Below, piece by piece: positions 16,902 to 25,847 of a stretch of DNA of 64,000 nt (position 1 is the first letter of the stretch; every line of letters begins with the position of its first letter). A program made the position numbers and the translations under genes. The DNA lies in assembly GCF_034427435.1 (NCBI RefSeq), contig NZ_JAXQNP010000002.1, forward strand, positions 2,531,164 to 2,595,163. The letters are read 5' to 3'. The DNA is from Nitrospirillum sp034427435 (GTDB lineage Bacteria; Pseudomonadota; Alphaproteobacteria; Azospirillales; Azospirillaceae). The notes beneath the pieces were generated by a model. It worked only from the letters and a program-made list of their open reading frames with translations. It was not told the DNA's origin and searched no databases.

Positions 16902-17044
16902 GGTGATGGAAACCCGGCTTGGCGGACCGGGCCCGCGGCCCCGTCATCTCTCGGCATCGATTCGAAGCGGCGCATATTGGTCCTGACACCACCAAAGGCA
17001 AGTGAAACCTCAAGACAGACCGCGCGGGGCGGCCATGACCCTGC

Positions 17045-18109
17045 CTAACCGGGGCACCGCGTGGCGGCCAAGAGTTCGGTGAGGATGCCCTCGCGCACGC
17101 CCCGGTCGGCGATGCGCAGGTTTTCCACCGGCCAGCGTTCCCAGATGGCCTCCAGCACCGCGCAGCCGGCGATGACCAGATCCGCCCGGTCATGGCCGAT
17201 GCAGGGATGGGCGGAGCGGCCGGCATAATCCAAGCACAACAGCGACTTGCTGATGGCCCGCGCCTCCTCCAGCCCCAGCCAGGACCCGTCGACCTGCGAC
17301 CGGTCATACCGGGTCAGGCCCAGGCGGATGCCGGCCAGCGTGGTGACGGTGCCCGAGGTGCCCAGCATCTGCACCCGGCCGGCCGCGACCTCGCGCCGGA
17401 TGTCGTTGCGGGCGTCGAAGTCGGCCAGCGCGGCGCCCACGGTGTCCACCATGCCGCGATAGGCCTCGGGCAGGACGCGGTCGCCGCCAAAGGTTTCCGT
17501 CAGGCTGACGACGCCCTGGGGCACCGACACCTGGTCGATCAGCATGGGCCGCCCGCGGCTGAAGGACAGCCACATGATCTCCGTCGAGCCGCCGCCGATG
17601 TCGAACACCAGGGCGCGGGGGATGCGACGGTTCAGCAGCGCAGCGCATCCGGCCAGCGCCAGCCGCGCCTCCTCCTCCGCCGAGATGATCTCGATGCGGA
17701 TGCCGGTTTCCTCCGCCACGCGGTCGATGAAGCTGCCGCAGTTGGCGGCGCGGCGGCAGGCCTCCGTCGCCACGGCGCGCAGGTCGGTAACGCCGCGCCG
17801 CCGCATCTTGTTGCCGCAGATCTTCAGGGCCGCCACGGTGCGGGCCATGGCCTCGTCCGACAGGGCGTTGGTCCGACTCACCCCCTCGCCCAGCCGCACG
17901 ATGCGGGAAAAGGCGTCGATGATGCGGAAGCCCTCCCGCCCAGGACGGGCGATCAGCAGGCGGCAGTTGTTGGTCCCCAGGTCCAGCGCGGCCAGCACCG
18001 GCCGCCGCAAAGGCTCACCCGGGCCCGCGCCCCGGGGGGCGCGGGTTTCAGGCAGGGGCTGAACGCCCGTTTCACTCATCGCCGAACCAGCCTTTTCCGT
18101 CACGCCCAT
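17045..18109 (-). CDS. Ppx/GppA-family exopolyphosphatase / pppGpp phosphohydrolase
   Basis: 354 residues, shorter than the 500-residue E. coli enzymes, as is common in alphaproteobacteria for the ppx-GppA domain alone. It belongs to the ASKHA fold: LAALDLGTNNCRLLIA (phosphate 1), VFDIGGGSTEIMWLS (phosphate 2) and GTSGTVTTLAGIRLG. It hydrolyses polyphosphate and/or pppGpp. An alternative start at 18079 (MSETGVQ) would also fit. It is immediately upstream of rlmE on the minus strand. Confidence 0.9.
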   Translation of the reverse strand: MGVTEKAGSAMSETGVQPLPETRAPRGAGPGEPLRRPVLAALDLGTNNCRLLIARPGREGFRIIDAFSRIVRLGEGVSRTNALSDEAMARTVAALKICGNKMRRRGVTDLRAVATEACRRAANCGSFIDRVAEETGIRIEIISAEEEARLALAGCAALLNRRIPRALVFDIGGGSTEIMWLSFSRGRPMLIDQVSVPQGVVSLTETFGGDRVLPEAYRGMVDTVGAALADFDARNDIRREVAAGRVQMLGTSGTVTTLAGIRLGLTRYDRSQVDGSWLGLEEARAISKSLLCLDYAGRSAHPCIGHDRADLVIAGCAVLEAIWERWPVENLRIADRGVREGILTELLAATRCPG

Positions 18110-18425
18110 TCCGGGCTTCCGCCGCCCTGCGGCGCCCGGTCAGCCACCCCGGATCCAATGTCCTCGGGGGGCGCCCCGGCACCGTTGCGGCACACAAGGC
18201 ATACTCTAGACCATGACAGCGGCCCCGCACCACCACCCTCGCGCACGCGGCAGCGCCCCGCAATTGCACCATCGGCGGCCCTTGCGTCCGCCCCCGTCCC
18301 GCCCGGTGGCGCTTTCCGCCACCGTCAAAAAAATTCCAAGAAAGGGCTACACATCCCCCAAGAGGGGTGTTATAAGCCGCGCCGTCCGACGGACATGGTG
18401 GTCAGCGCCGCCGCGTTCGTTCTGC
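18110..18425. other. Intergenic region with tRNA promoter elements
   Basis: Divergent gap between ppx/gppA (minus) and the first tRNA-Gln (plus). It contains a possible plus-strand promoter at 18347-18376 (CTACAC, 18-nt spacer, TATAAG) about 50 bp before the tRNA, with a CCCC-AAGA-GGGG mini-hairpin inside the spacer. I see no coding sequence. Confidence 0.4.
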
Positions 18426-18499
18426 TGGGGGATCGTCTAGCGGTAGGACTACGGACTCTGACTCCGTCAACCTTGGTTCGAATCCAAGTCCCCCAGCCA
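18426..18499 (+). tRNA. tRNA-Gln (anticodon CTG), copy 1
   Basis: 74 nt including encoded CCA. The acceptor stem TGGGGGA pairs with TCCCCCA. The anticodon stem ACGGA/TCCGT closes the loop CTCTGAC, giving anticodon CTG (18458-18460) for codon CAG. The T-arm is CTTGG-TTCGAAT-CCAAG. Confidence 0.97.
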
Positions 18500-18569
18500 A
18501 TTTCTTCCGCGACAGCTCTGGTCACCTGAGCACCGGCGCCGATCCAGGCGTCATCGCGGCACGTCCTGC

Positions 18570-18643
18570 TGGGGGATCGTCTAGCGGTAGGACTACGGAC
18601 TCTGACTCCGTCAACCTTGGTTCGAATCCAAGTCCCCCAGCCA
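18570..18643 (+). tRNA. tRNA-Gln (anticodon CTG), copy 2
   Basis: Identical to copy 1 over all 74 nt, starting 144 bp later. A few bases upstream (CCTGC against TCTGC) are also alike, so this looks like a recent tandem duplication with a 70-nt spacer. Confidence 0.97.
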
Positions 18644-18788
18644 AACGGCATTCAATCCCGTACCTTCAATAAATTCACAGCACCGTCCGGCATCGCACGC
18701 GATGGCCTGAGGATGGCTACCCACGTTGCGGCCTTCTCGGGGATATGCCAGAATATCCCGGCCAGCCATTCTGGAAGAGAGCCGCGCC

Positions 18789-19055
18789 ATGTCACACAGC
18801 GTTGTCGGCAAATGGGGAAAGAACCTCGCCATCCGCGTGCCCATGGACCTGGCGCGCGCCACCGGTCTGGTGGATGGCGAGAAAGTGGACGTCGAGATTC
18901 AAGACGGTGACCTGGTTATCCGCCGCCAAGCCGCCCACATCCGGGCGCGGGACGACGCCGCGGCGGCGGCGGCCGAAATCATGGCTGAAAGCCGCCACCA
19001 TTCCTTGGGTTCCACATCGATACGGGAGTTGCTTGAGGAGGGCAGAAGGGGATGA
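18789..19055 (+). CDS. vapB: AbrB/MazE-type antitoxin (VapB-like)
   Basis: 88 residues. The N-terminal half is a SpoVT/AbrB-like swapped-hairpin DNA-binding domain (VVGKWGKNLAIRVPMDLARATGLVDGEKVDVEIQDGDLVIRR), followed by a helical tail that would bind the toxin. GGAAGAGAG precedes the ATG. It overlaps the PIN-domain gene by ATGA and should repress the pair as a complex. Confidence 0.88.
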   Translation: MSHSVVGKWGKNLAIRVPMDLARATGLVDGEKVDVEIQDGDLVIRRQAAHIRARDDAAAAAAEIMAESRHHSLGSTSIRELLEEGRRG

Positions 19056-19465
19056 GCGTCGTCCTGGATGCCTCCATGGCCGTCGCCTGGCTCTTTGACG
19101 ATGAACGGACGGCGTCGGCACATACGGCCATGCTGTGCGTCGTAGCCGAAGGCGCCTTTGTTCCCGCCCTTTGGCGGCTTGAGGTCGCCAATGTCCTGCG
19201 GAACGCCGTCAGGCGGGGTCGGTGTGACGAGGCCTATGTCGACCGGTCACTCACGCGGCTGGGTCGCATGGCCATCCAGAGCGATGAGGAAACGGACAGC
19301 CGGGCATGGACCACAACCCGGCAGTTGGCGCGGGAAGAGGATTTGACGCTGTATGACGCGGCCTATCTGGAACTGGCCCTGCGGCGGGGTATTCCATTGG
19401 CCTCCTGTGACGCCGCCTTGATCGCCGCCGCGAAGCGCCGTGGCCTGGAGGTCCTGTCAGCCTAA
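19052..19465 (+). CDS. vapC: PIN-domain ribonuclease toxin (VapC)
   Basis: 137 residues, a PIN-domain Mg2+-dependent RNase of a type II toxin-antitoxin system. Acidic catalytic positions are visible in VVLDAS (Asp6), LEVANVL, LYDAAYLELA and ASCDAALI. Such toxins usually cleave tRNA or rRNA and arrest growth until the antitoxin is restored. The ATG overlaps the antitoxin stop (ATGA). The pair sits right after two tRNA-Gln genes, and no remnant att site was seen. Confidence 0.9.
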   Translation: MSVVLDASMAVAWLFDDERTASAHTAMLCVVAEGAFVPALWRLEVANVLRNAVRRGRCDEAYVDRSLTRLGRMAIQSDEETDSRAWTTTRQLAREEDLTLYDAAYLELALRRGIPLASCDAALIAAAKRRGLEVLSA

Positions 19466-19642
19466 CGCATCGTTGACAGCGCCCCGCCAATCGTCGTTTC
19501 CTCAACCGCAGTGCGCAGTGGGGCGCCACCTGTCCGCGGCAAGGGGGCCTGGCCTCCACCCATTCGGCTTCGTCCGTACCCGACATATCCCTTCTTCCGG
19601 CCCCTTGTAGCGGACATCGGGCATTTCACGGAAGGAAGGTCC

Positions 19643-21370
19643 ATGTCCTCGCGCACCCTCTCCCCCCGCACCACCGCCGACGCCCTGCGCCGTGAGGCAA
19701 AACGCTGGCTGAAGGCGCTGAACGCCGGCGATGTCGACGCCGCCGCGCGCTTCCTCAGCCAGTTCCCCGGGCACGCCACCGCGCCCAAGCTGCGCGAGGT
19801 GCAGCACGCCCTGGCGCGGGAGCACGGCTATCCCACCTGGGCGGCCCTGACCCGCGAGCTGGCCGACCGTGCCCGCACGCAGGAGGAGCGCATCCGCCTG
19901 TTCCTGGAAAAGTCGGTCAACCGCTATGGCACCGATCCCGCCACGCGCACCTGGGGGGATTATGAGCAGGACGGTGCCGGCCGGGGCGCCGTCGCCGCCC
20001 GCCTGCTGGCACGGCATCCGGAGATCGCCAAGGCCAGCATCCACACGGCGGTGGCGGCGCATGACCTGGACGCGACGCGCGCCTTCCTGAAGAAGGACGC
20101 GGCCCTGGCGCAGGACCGCAGCGATTTCGATGGCTGGACGCCCCTGATCCGTCTGGCGTACGCGCGGCTGCCGGCAGAAGGCGCGGATGGAGGCGCGGAC
20201 GCCCTGGCCATCGCCACCCTGCTGCTGGACGCGGGCGCCGACGCCGATGCCGGCTGGTCGGACAAGAGCCCAGAATTCACCCCCCTGGTGGGCGTGATCG
20301 GTGAGGGCGAAGGCGGCCAGGCACCCCACCCGCAGGCGGCGGAATTCGCCCGCCTGCTGATCGGGCGCGGTGCCGACCCGTTCGCCGCCCAGGCGCTGTA
20401 CAACACCTCCCTAGGCGCGGACTCGACCGCCTGGCTGGACTTCCTGTGGGCGGAATCGGCGAAGCGCGGGGAAACGGACAAATGGACCGGGCCCGCGCCC
20501 GACGCCCTGGGCGGCGACAAGGCGCGCAGCGCGGTGGCCTATCTGCTGGGCAACGCCGTGGCCAACAACCACCCCCGCCGCGCGGAATGGCTGCTGGCCC
20601 ATGGGGCGGACGCCAACGACATCAACCACTACTCCCGCCACCCGGTTCTTAAGCACGCCATCCTCGGTGGGCGTACGGACATGATGGACCTGCTGCGGCG
20701 CCATGGCGCGCGAGAACCGGAGCTGAGTGGAGGGGAAAGGTTCGTGGCCGCCGCCGCCAGCGGCGATACCGCCACGCTGCGGCAGCTGGCGGCGGCGCAT
20801 CCGGAGTTCCTGCGCCGCATGGCGCCCATGGCGGCCGCTATCCGCGCGGGGCGGGTGGACGTGGTCCGGACGCTGCTGGACCTCGGCATGTCACCCGACA
20901 TCGCCGACGACCATGATCACAGCGCCCTGCATGCCGCCGTCCATGCCGGGGCGGTGGATATCGCCCGCCTGCTAATCGAGCGGGGGGCCGAGGTCGATCC
21001 CTTCGACCGGCGCTACGGCGGCACACCCCTTACCCATGCCGTCTATGTTGGCCAACGGGCCATGGCGGATTTCCTGGCCGGGCACAGCCGCAACTTCCGT
21101 GGCCTGTGCTTCGCCGGCAAGGTCGAGCGGCTGCGCACCCTGCTGACCGAGGAGCCCGACCGCGCCAACCGCCAGGACCGGCCGGGCGAGCCCGCCCTGT
21201 TCTGCCTGCCCGAGGATGAGGCGGCGGCGGTGGAGGTGGCGGAACTGCTGCTGTCCTTCGGCGCCGATCCCACCTTCCGCAACCCCCTGGACCAAACGCC
21301 GGCCGAGGCCGCCCGGCGCCGGGGCCTGGACGACGCCGCCGATGTGATCGAGATGGCGGCGGGGGAGTGA
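19643..21370 (+). CDS. Ankyrin-repeat protein
   Basis: 575 residues with no signal peptide. The N-terminal part (DALRREAKRWLKALNAGDVDAAARFLSQFP, then KLREVQHALAREHGYPTWAALTREL) is followed by several ankyrin repeats, for example DGWTPLIRLAYARLP, LLLDAGADADAGW, HSALHAAVHAGAVDIARLLIERGAEVDPFD and YGGTPLTHAVYVGQ. GGAAGGAAGG precedes the ATG. It probably acts in protein-protein contacts in the cytoplasm; the partner is unknown. It stands alone on its strand after vapBC with a 177-bp gap in which I see nothing definite. Confidence 0.85.
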   Translation: MSSRTLSPRTTADALRREAKRWLKALNAGDVDAAARFLSQFPGHATAPKLREVQHALAREHGYPTWAALTRELADRARTQEERIRLFLEKSVNRYGTDPATRTWGDYEQDGAGRGAVAARLLARHPEIAKASIHTAVAAHDLDATRAFLKKDAALAQDRSDFDGWTPLIRLAYARLPAEGADGGADALAIATLLLDAGADADAGWSDKSPEFTPLVGVIGEGEGGQAPHPQAAEFARLLIGRGADPFAAQALYNTSLGADSTAWLDFLWAESAKRGETDKWTGPAPDALGGDKARSAVAYLLGNAVANNHPRRAEWLLAHGADANDINHYSRHPVLKHAILGGRTDMMDLLRRHGAREPELSGGERFVAAAASGDTATLRQLAAAHPEFLRRMAPMAAAIRAGRVDVVRTLLDLGMSPDIADDHDHSALHAAVHAGAVDIARLLIERGAEVDPFDRRYGGTPLTHAVYVGQRAMADFLAGHSRNFRGLCFAGKVERLRTLLTEEPDRANRQDRPGEPALFCLPEDEAAAVEVAELLLSFGADPTFRNPLDQTPAEAARRRGLDDAADVIEMAAGE

Positions 21371-21451
21371 GGCTTTGCGACACTTAAGCCTTTGAAGGCA
21401 AAACCCGGCCCCGGCACACTGCCATCGGCAACCAGGGGGGCGACGGTGGGC

Positions 21452-22933
21452 ATGGGGTGTATGGGCAGGAGGCGTTTGGGCAGGGGTGCGGCAGCCGCCC
21501 TGATGATGGTGGCCGCTTGGACGACATCCGCGCTGGCGGCGGATGCCAATGACTGGCGGCGGGCGGCGGAAACCGACCTGAACGCCATGCATGACATCCT
21601 GGTGGCCAACCATCCGGCCATGGTGGTGGCGAAGGACAGCGCCCCGTTCCGCGCCTGGCTGGAAACCGGGCGGGTGGAAGCCAAGAAGCTGCTGCCCGCA
21701 GTGCGGGATGAACTGACCTATTTCGACCTGCTGCGCTTCTACGCCGGCGGCTTCCGCGACAGCCACATCGGCGCTTATTGGCTGAAGGACCCCGGGCGTC
21801 TAAAGCGTCCCTACATCTGGCCCGGCTTCAATCTGGCATGGGCCGGCGGCGGCTACACCGTCACCGACCATCCGCCCGATCCTGCCCTGCCCCCGGCCGG
21901 CGCCCAGTTGGTGGCCTGCGATGGCGTGCCCGCCACCGCCCTGGCCCATGACCGGCAAGAGCGCAACGGGCAGGACCTGACCCTGGACTCCCAGCGCCGT
22001 CGCCACGCCTTCTGGCTGCTATGGTCCAGTGAGGGCAGCCTGTTCCTGCCGCCGTTGAAAGCCTGCACCTTCACACCGTCCGGTGGCGGCCCAGCCCGCC
22101 CCTACGCCCTGACTTACCGTCCGACGAAGGCGGATAGCAGGCCCGCGCCGCCCGCCCGCGCGCAGTTTGGCCTCAGCCGCTGGGGCCAGGACGGCTGGTG
22201 GATCGGCGCGCCGGACATGACCAGCGATCAGGCATGGAAACGCACCCTGACGGCGGTGAAGACCCATCTCCAAGCCATCCGACGGGCGCGGACGGTCGTG
22301 GTCGACGTGCGCGGCAACACGGGCGGAAGCGGAGACTTCGCGTACGCTCTCGCCGATCTGCTGTGGGGCGCGGATATGGTAAATGCCGATAAACCCGACC
22401 TGGGGCCCGTGGTCTATCGCGCGTCGCGCCTCAATCGTGACCAGCTCGCCGCCTACCTGCCCCAGATGAAGGAGATCAACGTCCAGACCGGCAGCGCCGC
22501 CATAATACGGCGCCGGCTGGCACGCTATGACGACGCCATCGCCGCCGGCCAGGGCACCTTCACCGAAGAGGCCCCCGGCCGGAACCAGCCCCTGCGTCCG
22601 CCGCCCAATCCCTTGCGGGGTCAAGTCATCGTGCTGACCGACGGCGCCTGCGTTTCCGCCTGCCTGGATCTGGTGGATTTGTTCCTGGCCCTGCCCAACG
22701 TGCGCCAGGCGGGCACCGAGACCGATGCCGACACTATCTTCATGGAATTGACCCAGGCGCCCCTGCCCTCCGGCCACGCCGGGATATCGTTTGGCCACAA
22801 GGCCTGGGTGGAGCGGCCGCGCGGCTCCAACGTCAGCTACCACCCCACCCCGGCCCTGACCTGGACGGGCGACCCGGCCGACGACGCCGGGGAGCGCGCC
22901 TGGCTGGCCAAGGCGGTGGGCGCCACGCCCTAG
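21452..22933 (+). CDS. Secreted S41-like peptidase (C-terminal processing protease fold)
   Basis: About 493 residues from this ATG; a TTG at 21392 in the same frame would add 20 residues. The signal peptide (LGRGAAAALMMVAAWTTSALA) ends in ALA. The core motif VVVDVRGNTGGSGDFAYALADLLWG and the later VIVLTDGACVSACLDLVDLFLALPNVRQAG match the S41 tail-protease fold, where the catalytic Ser is in the second motif (ACVSAC). No PDZ domain is obvious. The exported location suggests degradation of periplasmic peptides. The stop overlaps the opposite-strand epimerase stop on CTAG (22930-22933). Confidence 0.8.
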   Translation: MGCMGRRRLGRGAAAALMMVAAWTTSALAADANDWRRAAETDLNAMHDILVANHPAMVVAKDSAPFRAWLETGRVEAKKLLPAVRDELTYFDLLRFYAGGFRDSHIGAYWLKDPGRLKRPYIWPGFNLAWAGGGYTVTDHPPDPALPPAGAQLVACDGVPATALAHDRQERNGQDLTLDSQRRRHAFWLLWSSEGSLFLPPLKACTFTPSGGGPARPYALTYRPTKADSRPAPPARAQFGLSRWGQDGWWIGAPDMTSDQAWKRTLTAVKTHLQAIRRARTVVVDVRGNTGGSGDFAYALADLLWGADMVNADKPDLGPVVYRASRLNRDQLAAYLPQMKEINVQTGSAAIIRRRLARYDDAIAAGQGTFTEEAPGRNQPLRPPPNPLRGQVIVLTDGACVSACLDLVDLFLALPNVRQAGTETDADTIFMELTQAPLPSGHAGISFGHKAWVERPRGSNVSYHPTPALTWTGDPADDAGERAWLAKAVGATP

Positions 22934-23757
22934 AGACGCGAAAAATCGAAGCGCGGGCGGAAGCCCAGCACGGCGGCGGCGCGGCCGGCGTCGTACACCC
23001 GGTCCAGCCGCGTCGGCAACGGCCATCCCCGCCGCTCGAACAGGGCCGCCACCCGGGGCAGGCGGGCGCGGATGAGGCCCGCCGCATCCGTGGCCAGCGC
23101 CCCCGCCTCCTCCCGCCGAAAGGGGGTTAGGGCGGAGATGAGGAAGGTGCCGGACACGTCGGCCGCCGCCGCGTGGACATGGGCCGCTGCCGCGTCGGCC
23201 ATGCTGAGGCCCCGGTGCAGGCGGTGGGCGGCGCGCGTCGGCGCCGGCTCACGGAAGCAGCGGGCGATGCGCAGGATGGCCACGCCCTGGGTGAAGCCGG
23301 ATGCGGCGGCGACACACATCCCCTCCGCCGCCTGTTTGGTCTGGTCATAGATGTCGCGCGGCCGGACGGGCGTATCCTCATCCACCCAGACCAGGCCACC
23401 CGGTGGCGGCACCAGGCTGTGACCGTAGAGGGAGGTGGTGGAGGTGTGGACGATGCGGCCCACCCCGGCCTCGGCCGCCAGGCGCAGCAGCGTCCCCGTC
23501 GCCTGCACATTCACGCGGTGAAAATCGGCCTCCGGCACCCGGCCCACCTGGGGCGCGTGCAAGGCCGCCACATGGATGACGGCGTCCTGTCCCTCAAGGG
23601 CCCGTGCCAGCGCGTCGGCATCCGCCACGTCGGCCAGGATGGCGGTGGTGGCGCCCGCCCGGATGTCCAGCCCCGTCGCCGCCCAGCCGCGCGCCCGAGC
23701 CTGGCGGACGATGGCGGCGCCCAGCGGGCCCGATGAACCGGTGACCAGCATGCGCAT
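22930..23757 (-). CDS. NAD-dependent epimerase/dehydratase family protein
   Basis: 275 residues, extended short-chain dehydrogenase. The Rossmann motif is LVTGSSGPLGAAIV, VIHVAALHAPQVG follows, and the catalytic Ser/Thr, Tyr and Lys are in STTSLYG and DIYDQTKQAAEG (YxxxK). It probably acts on a nucleotide sugar or related substrate, but the substrate loops are not diagnostic. The start is at MRMLVTG (23757) with GGGAAAG upstream. It is downstream of the FAH gene on the same strand but separated by a terminator. Confidence 0.86.
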   Translation of the reverse strand: MRMLVTGSSGPLGAAIVRQARARGWAATGLDIRAGATTAILADVADADALARALEGQDAVIHVAALHAPQVGRVPEADFHRVNVQATGTLLRLAAEAGVGRIVHTSTTSLYGHSLVPPPGGLVWVDEDTPVRPRDIYDQTKQAAEGMCVAAASGFTQGVAILRIARCFREPAPTRAAHRLHRGLSMADAAAAHVHAAAADVSGTFLISALTPFRREEAGALATDAAGLIRARLPRVAALFERRGWPLPTRLDRVYDAGRAAAVLGFRPRFDFSRL

Positions 23758-23785
23758 GCGGTCTTTCCCCAAGGACAGGGGCCCC

Positions 23786-23825
23786 AAAAAGAAACGGGGG
23801 ACAGGTTTCCCCGCCCCCCGCTTTT
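23786..23825 (-). terminator. Intrinsic terminator after the FAH-family gene
   Basis: Minus-strand hairpin with arms CGGGG and CCCCG around AAACCTGT, followed by a TTTCTTTTT run. It lies about 23 bp past the FAH stop, so the epimerase gene is probably transcribed separately. Confidence 0.75.
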
Positions 23826-23847
23826 ACCACTGATCGGCCCTTAAGGC

Positions 23848-24699
23848 TCAGCGCCGCCAGGCGATGACCGTCTGCTCCTGCGTGCCCAGCAGATCGGAGC
23901 CCAGGCGCATGACGTCACCGGCCTTCAGGTACACCGGTTCCGGCTTCATGCCCATGCCCACGCCCGGCGGGGTGCCGGTGGTGATCAGGTCGCCCGGCTG
24001 CAGGGTGATGAAGCGGCTGATGTAGCTGACCAGCGTCGCCACGCCGAAGATCATGGTGCTGGTGTTGCCGGTCTGGCGGCGGGTGCCGTTCACATCCAGC
24101 CACAGGTCGATGTTCTGCGGGTCGGCGATCTCATCGGCCGTGACCAGCCAGGGACCGACGGGGCCGAAGGTGTCACAGCCCTTGCCCTTGTCCCAGGTGC
24201 CGCCGCGCTCGATCTGGTACTCACGCTCCGACACGTCGTTGATCAGGACGTAGCCGGCGACGTGGCTGAGCGCGTCGGCCTCATCGACATAGCGGGCGGT
24301 CGTGCCGATGACGATGCCCAGCTCCACTTCCCAGTCGCTCTTCACGCTGTCCTTGGGCAGCATGACGTCGTCATTGGGGCCGTTCAGGCAGCTGATGGCC
24401 TTGGTGAACAGCACCGGCTCCTTGGGCAGGGGCAGGTTGGATTCGGCGGCATGGTCGGCATAGTTCAGGCCCACGGCCAGGAACTTGGAAATGCCGGTGT
24501 AGGGCACGCCCAGGCGCGGGCTGCCGGACACGACGGGCAGGCTGGCGGGGTCCAGCGCCGCCAGGGTGGCGAGGCCCTGGGCCGACAGCTGGTCGGGGCC
24601 GATGTCGGCCACATGGCCCGACAGGTCGCGGATCTGGCCGGCGGCGTCCAGCAGGCCGGGTTTCTCCTGGCCCACCGGGCCGTAACGCAGCAGCTTCAT
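23848..24699 (-). CDS. Fumarylacetoacetate hydrolase (FAH) family protein
   Basis: 283 residues. The FAH fold is clear from the conserved core: FLAVGLNYADHAAESN, EVELGIVIGTTARYV, GYVLINDVSERE, TFGPVGPWLV and DLITTGTPPGVGMGM, with the metal-binding Glu in VELGIVIG and Asp in NDVS. Members of this family hydrolyse or decarboxylate 2-oxo acids such as ureidoglycolate, acylpyruvates and 2-oxohepta-3-ene-1,7-dioate. The substrate here is open. It has no adjacent gene that defines a pathway. Confidence 0.92.
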   Translation of the reverse strand: MKLLRYGPVGQEKPGLLDAAGQIRDLSGHVADIGPDQLSAQGLATLAALDPASLPVVSGSPRLGVPYTGISKFLAVGLNYADHAAESNLPLPKEPVLFTKAISCLNGPNDDVMLPKDSVKSDWEVELGIVIGTTARYVDEADALSHVAGYVLINDVSEREYQIERGGTWDKGKGCDTFGPVGPWLVTADEIADPQNIDLWLDVNGTRRQTGNTSTMIFGVATLVSYISRFITLQPGDLITTGTPPGVGMGMKPEPVYLKAGDVMRLGSDLLGTQEQTVIAWRR

Positions 24700-24851
24700 G
24701 GGAAGTCCTACCCTGATTGATAAGGCGCATTGTTAGCGGTCGCAGTTTTCTTCCAAGCGGATACCGCTGGCAATGCCGAACCTTTCATGGCGCCCGTGGT
24801 GGCGGCGGGACTTGACGCCGCACCCGGCTGCCCAGGGGCGCAACCGCCGCC

Positions 24852-25750
24852 TTACCGGCCATCGCGGATGTAGGCGGCCAGCCCCTCCGCCAAATGGTCA
24901 TACAGCAGGCGCACCCGGCGGCTGGACCTCAGGTCCGGGTGCATGACCAGCCAAGTATCGAGGTCGAAGCCCAGGGTCCCGGGCAGCAAATGCACCAAGT
25001 CAGGATCCCGCCGGCCCAGGCCCACGTGGCAAATGCCGATGCCGAAACCGGCGCGGATGGCGGCCAACTGCGCCACGTCGCTGTCGGCGCGGAAGGCGAA
25101 ATGCTCACGCCCGAAATACCGCCCCCGGGCGCGTAGGCTGCGGATGACAGCCGTTTCGGTATCGAAACCGATCAGGCTGTGACTAGCCAGGTCATCCCAG
25201 CGGGTCGGGATGCCGTGCGTTTCCAGGTAGCGGCGATGGGCGTGAAGGCCCAGCGCGATGACGCCCAGGTGCCGGGCCACCAGGACCCCTTGCGTGGGCC
25301 GCACCATACGGACGGCGATGTCGGCGTCGCGCCGCAGCAGGTCCGCCGTCTCGTTGGACAGGGACAGCTCAATCGCCACCTTGGGATGGTCGCGGCGGAA
25401 GGCCGCCAGCAGGGGGGCAGCACCTCCACCCCCACCACCTCACTGGCAGTCACGCGCACGCTGCCCGTCACCGCGTCCGCCGGGCCCGACGCCGCGCGCT
25501 GCAGGGCTGCGGCCGCGGCGGCCATCACCTCGGCATGGCCGCGCAGTTCCAGCGCGGTTTCCGTGGGTGCCAAGCCTTGAGGGGAACGCGTGAACAGCGC
25601 CGTGCCCAACGCCCGCTCCAGTTCCTCCACATGTCGGCCGACGGTGGGCTGGGTCAGCCCCAGCGCCCGTCCAGCCGCGGACAGGCTGCCCTCCCGCAGC
25701 ACCGCGAGGAAGGAGCGGTAGAGTTCCCAGCCGGGTTCTTGCCTAGTCAT
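24852..25750 (-). pseudogene. LysR-type regulator, frameshifted in a C-run
   Basis: The N-terminal half (start 25750) holds a good winged HTH (SLSAAGRALGLTQPTVGRHVEELERALG) and reads to SEVVGVEVLPP. It then runs out of frame. The expected substrate-binding domain continues in a second frame (KVAIELSLSNETADLLRRD to the stop at 24852). One extra C in the six-C run at 25412-25417 (minus strand) restores a single 300-residue protein. It is therefore either a true pseudogene, a phase-variable regulator, or an assembly error. It is divergent from the NAD-binding gene at 25848, its probable target. Confidence 0.85.
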
Positions 25751-25776
25751 AAATATATGTATAGACGCCCCACTAT

Positions 25777-25786
25777 ATTGCGCAAT
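25777..25786. promoter_or_regulatory. Palindrome ATTGCGCAAT, candidate LysR box
   Basis: A 10-bp perfect palindrome in the AT-rich divergent region between the LysR gene and the NAD-binding gene. LysR boxes follow T-N11-A symmetry and this fits loosely. Confidence 0.4.
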
Positions 25787-25847
25787 TACGTTTAGCCGAT
25801 CAGGTCCCTACCCTCCACTCATCGCACTGACGCGCATGAGGGATGAG

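Noticed and set aside
18426..18643. CRISPR or integron-like repeat
   Set aside because: The repeated unit is a complete tRNA-Gln gene with cloverleaf stems, not a repeat-spacer array.
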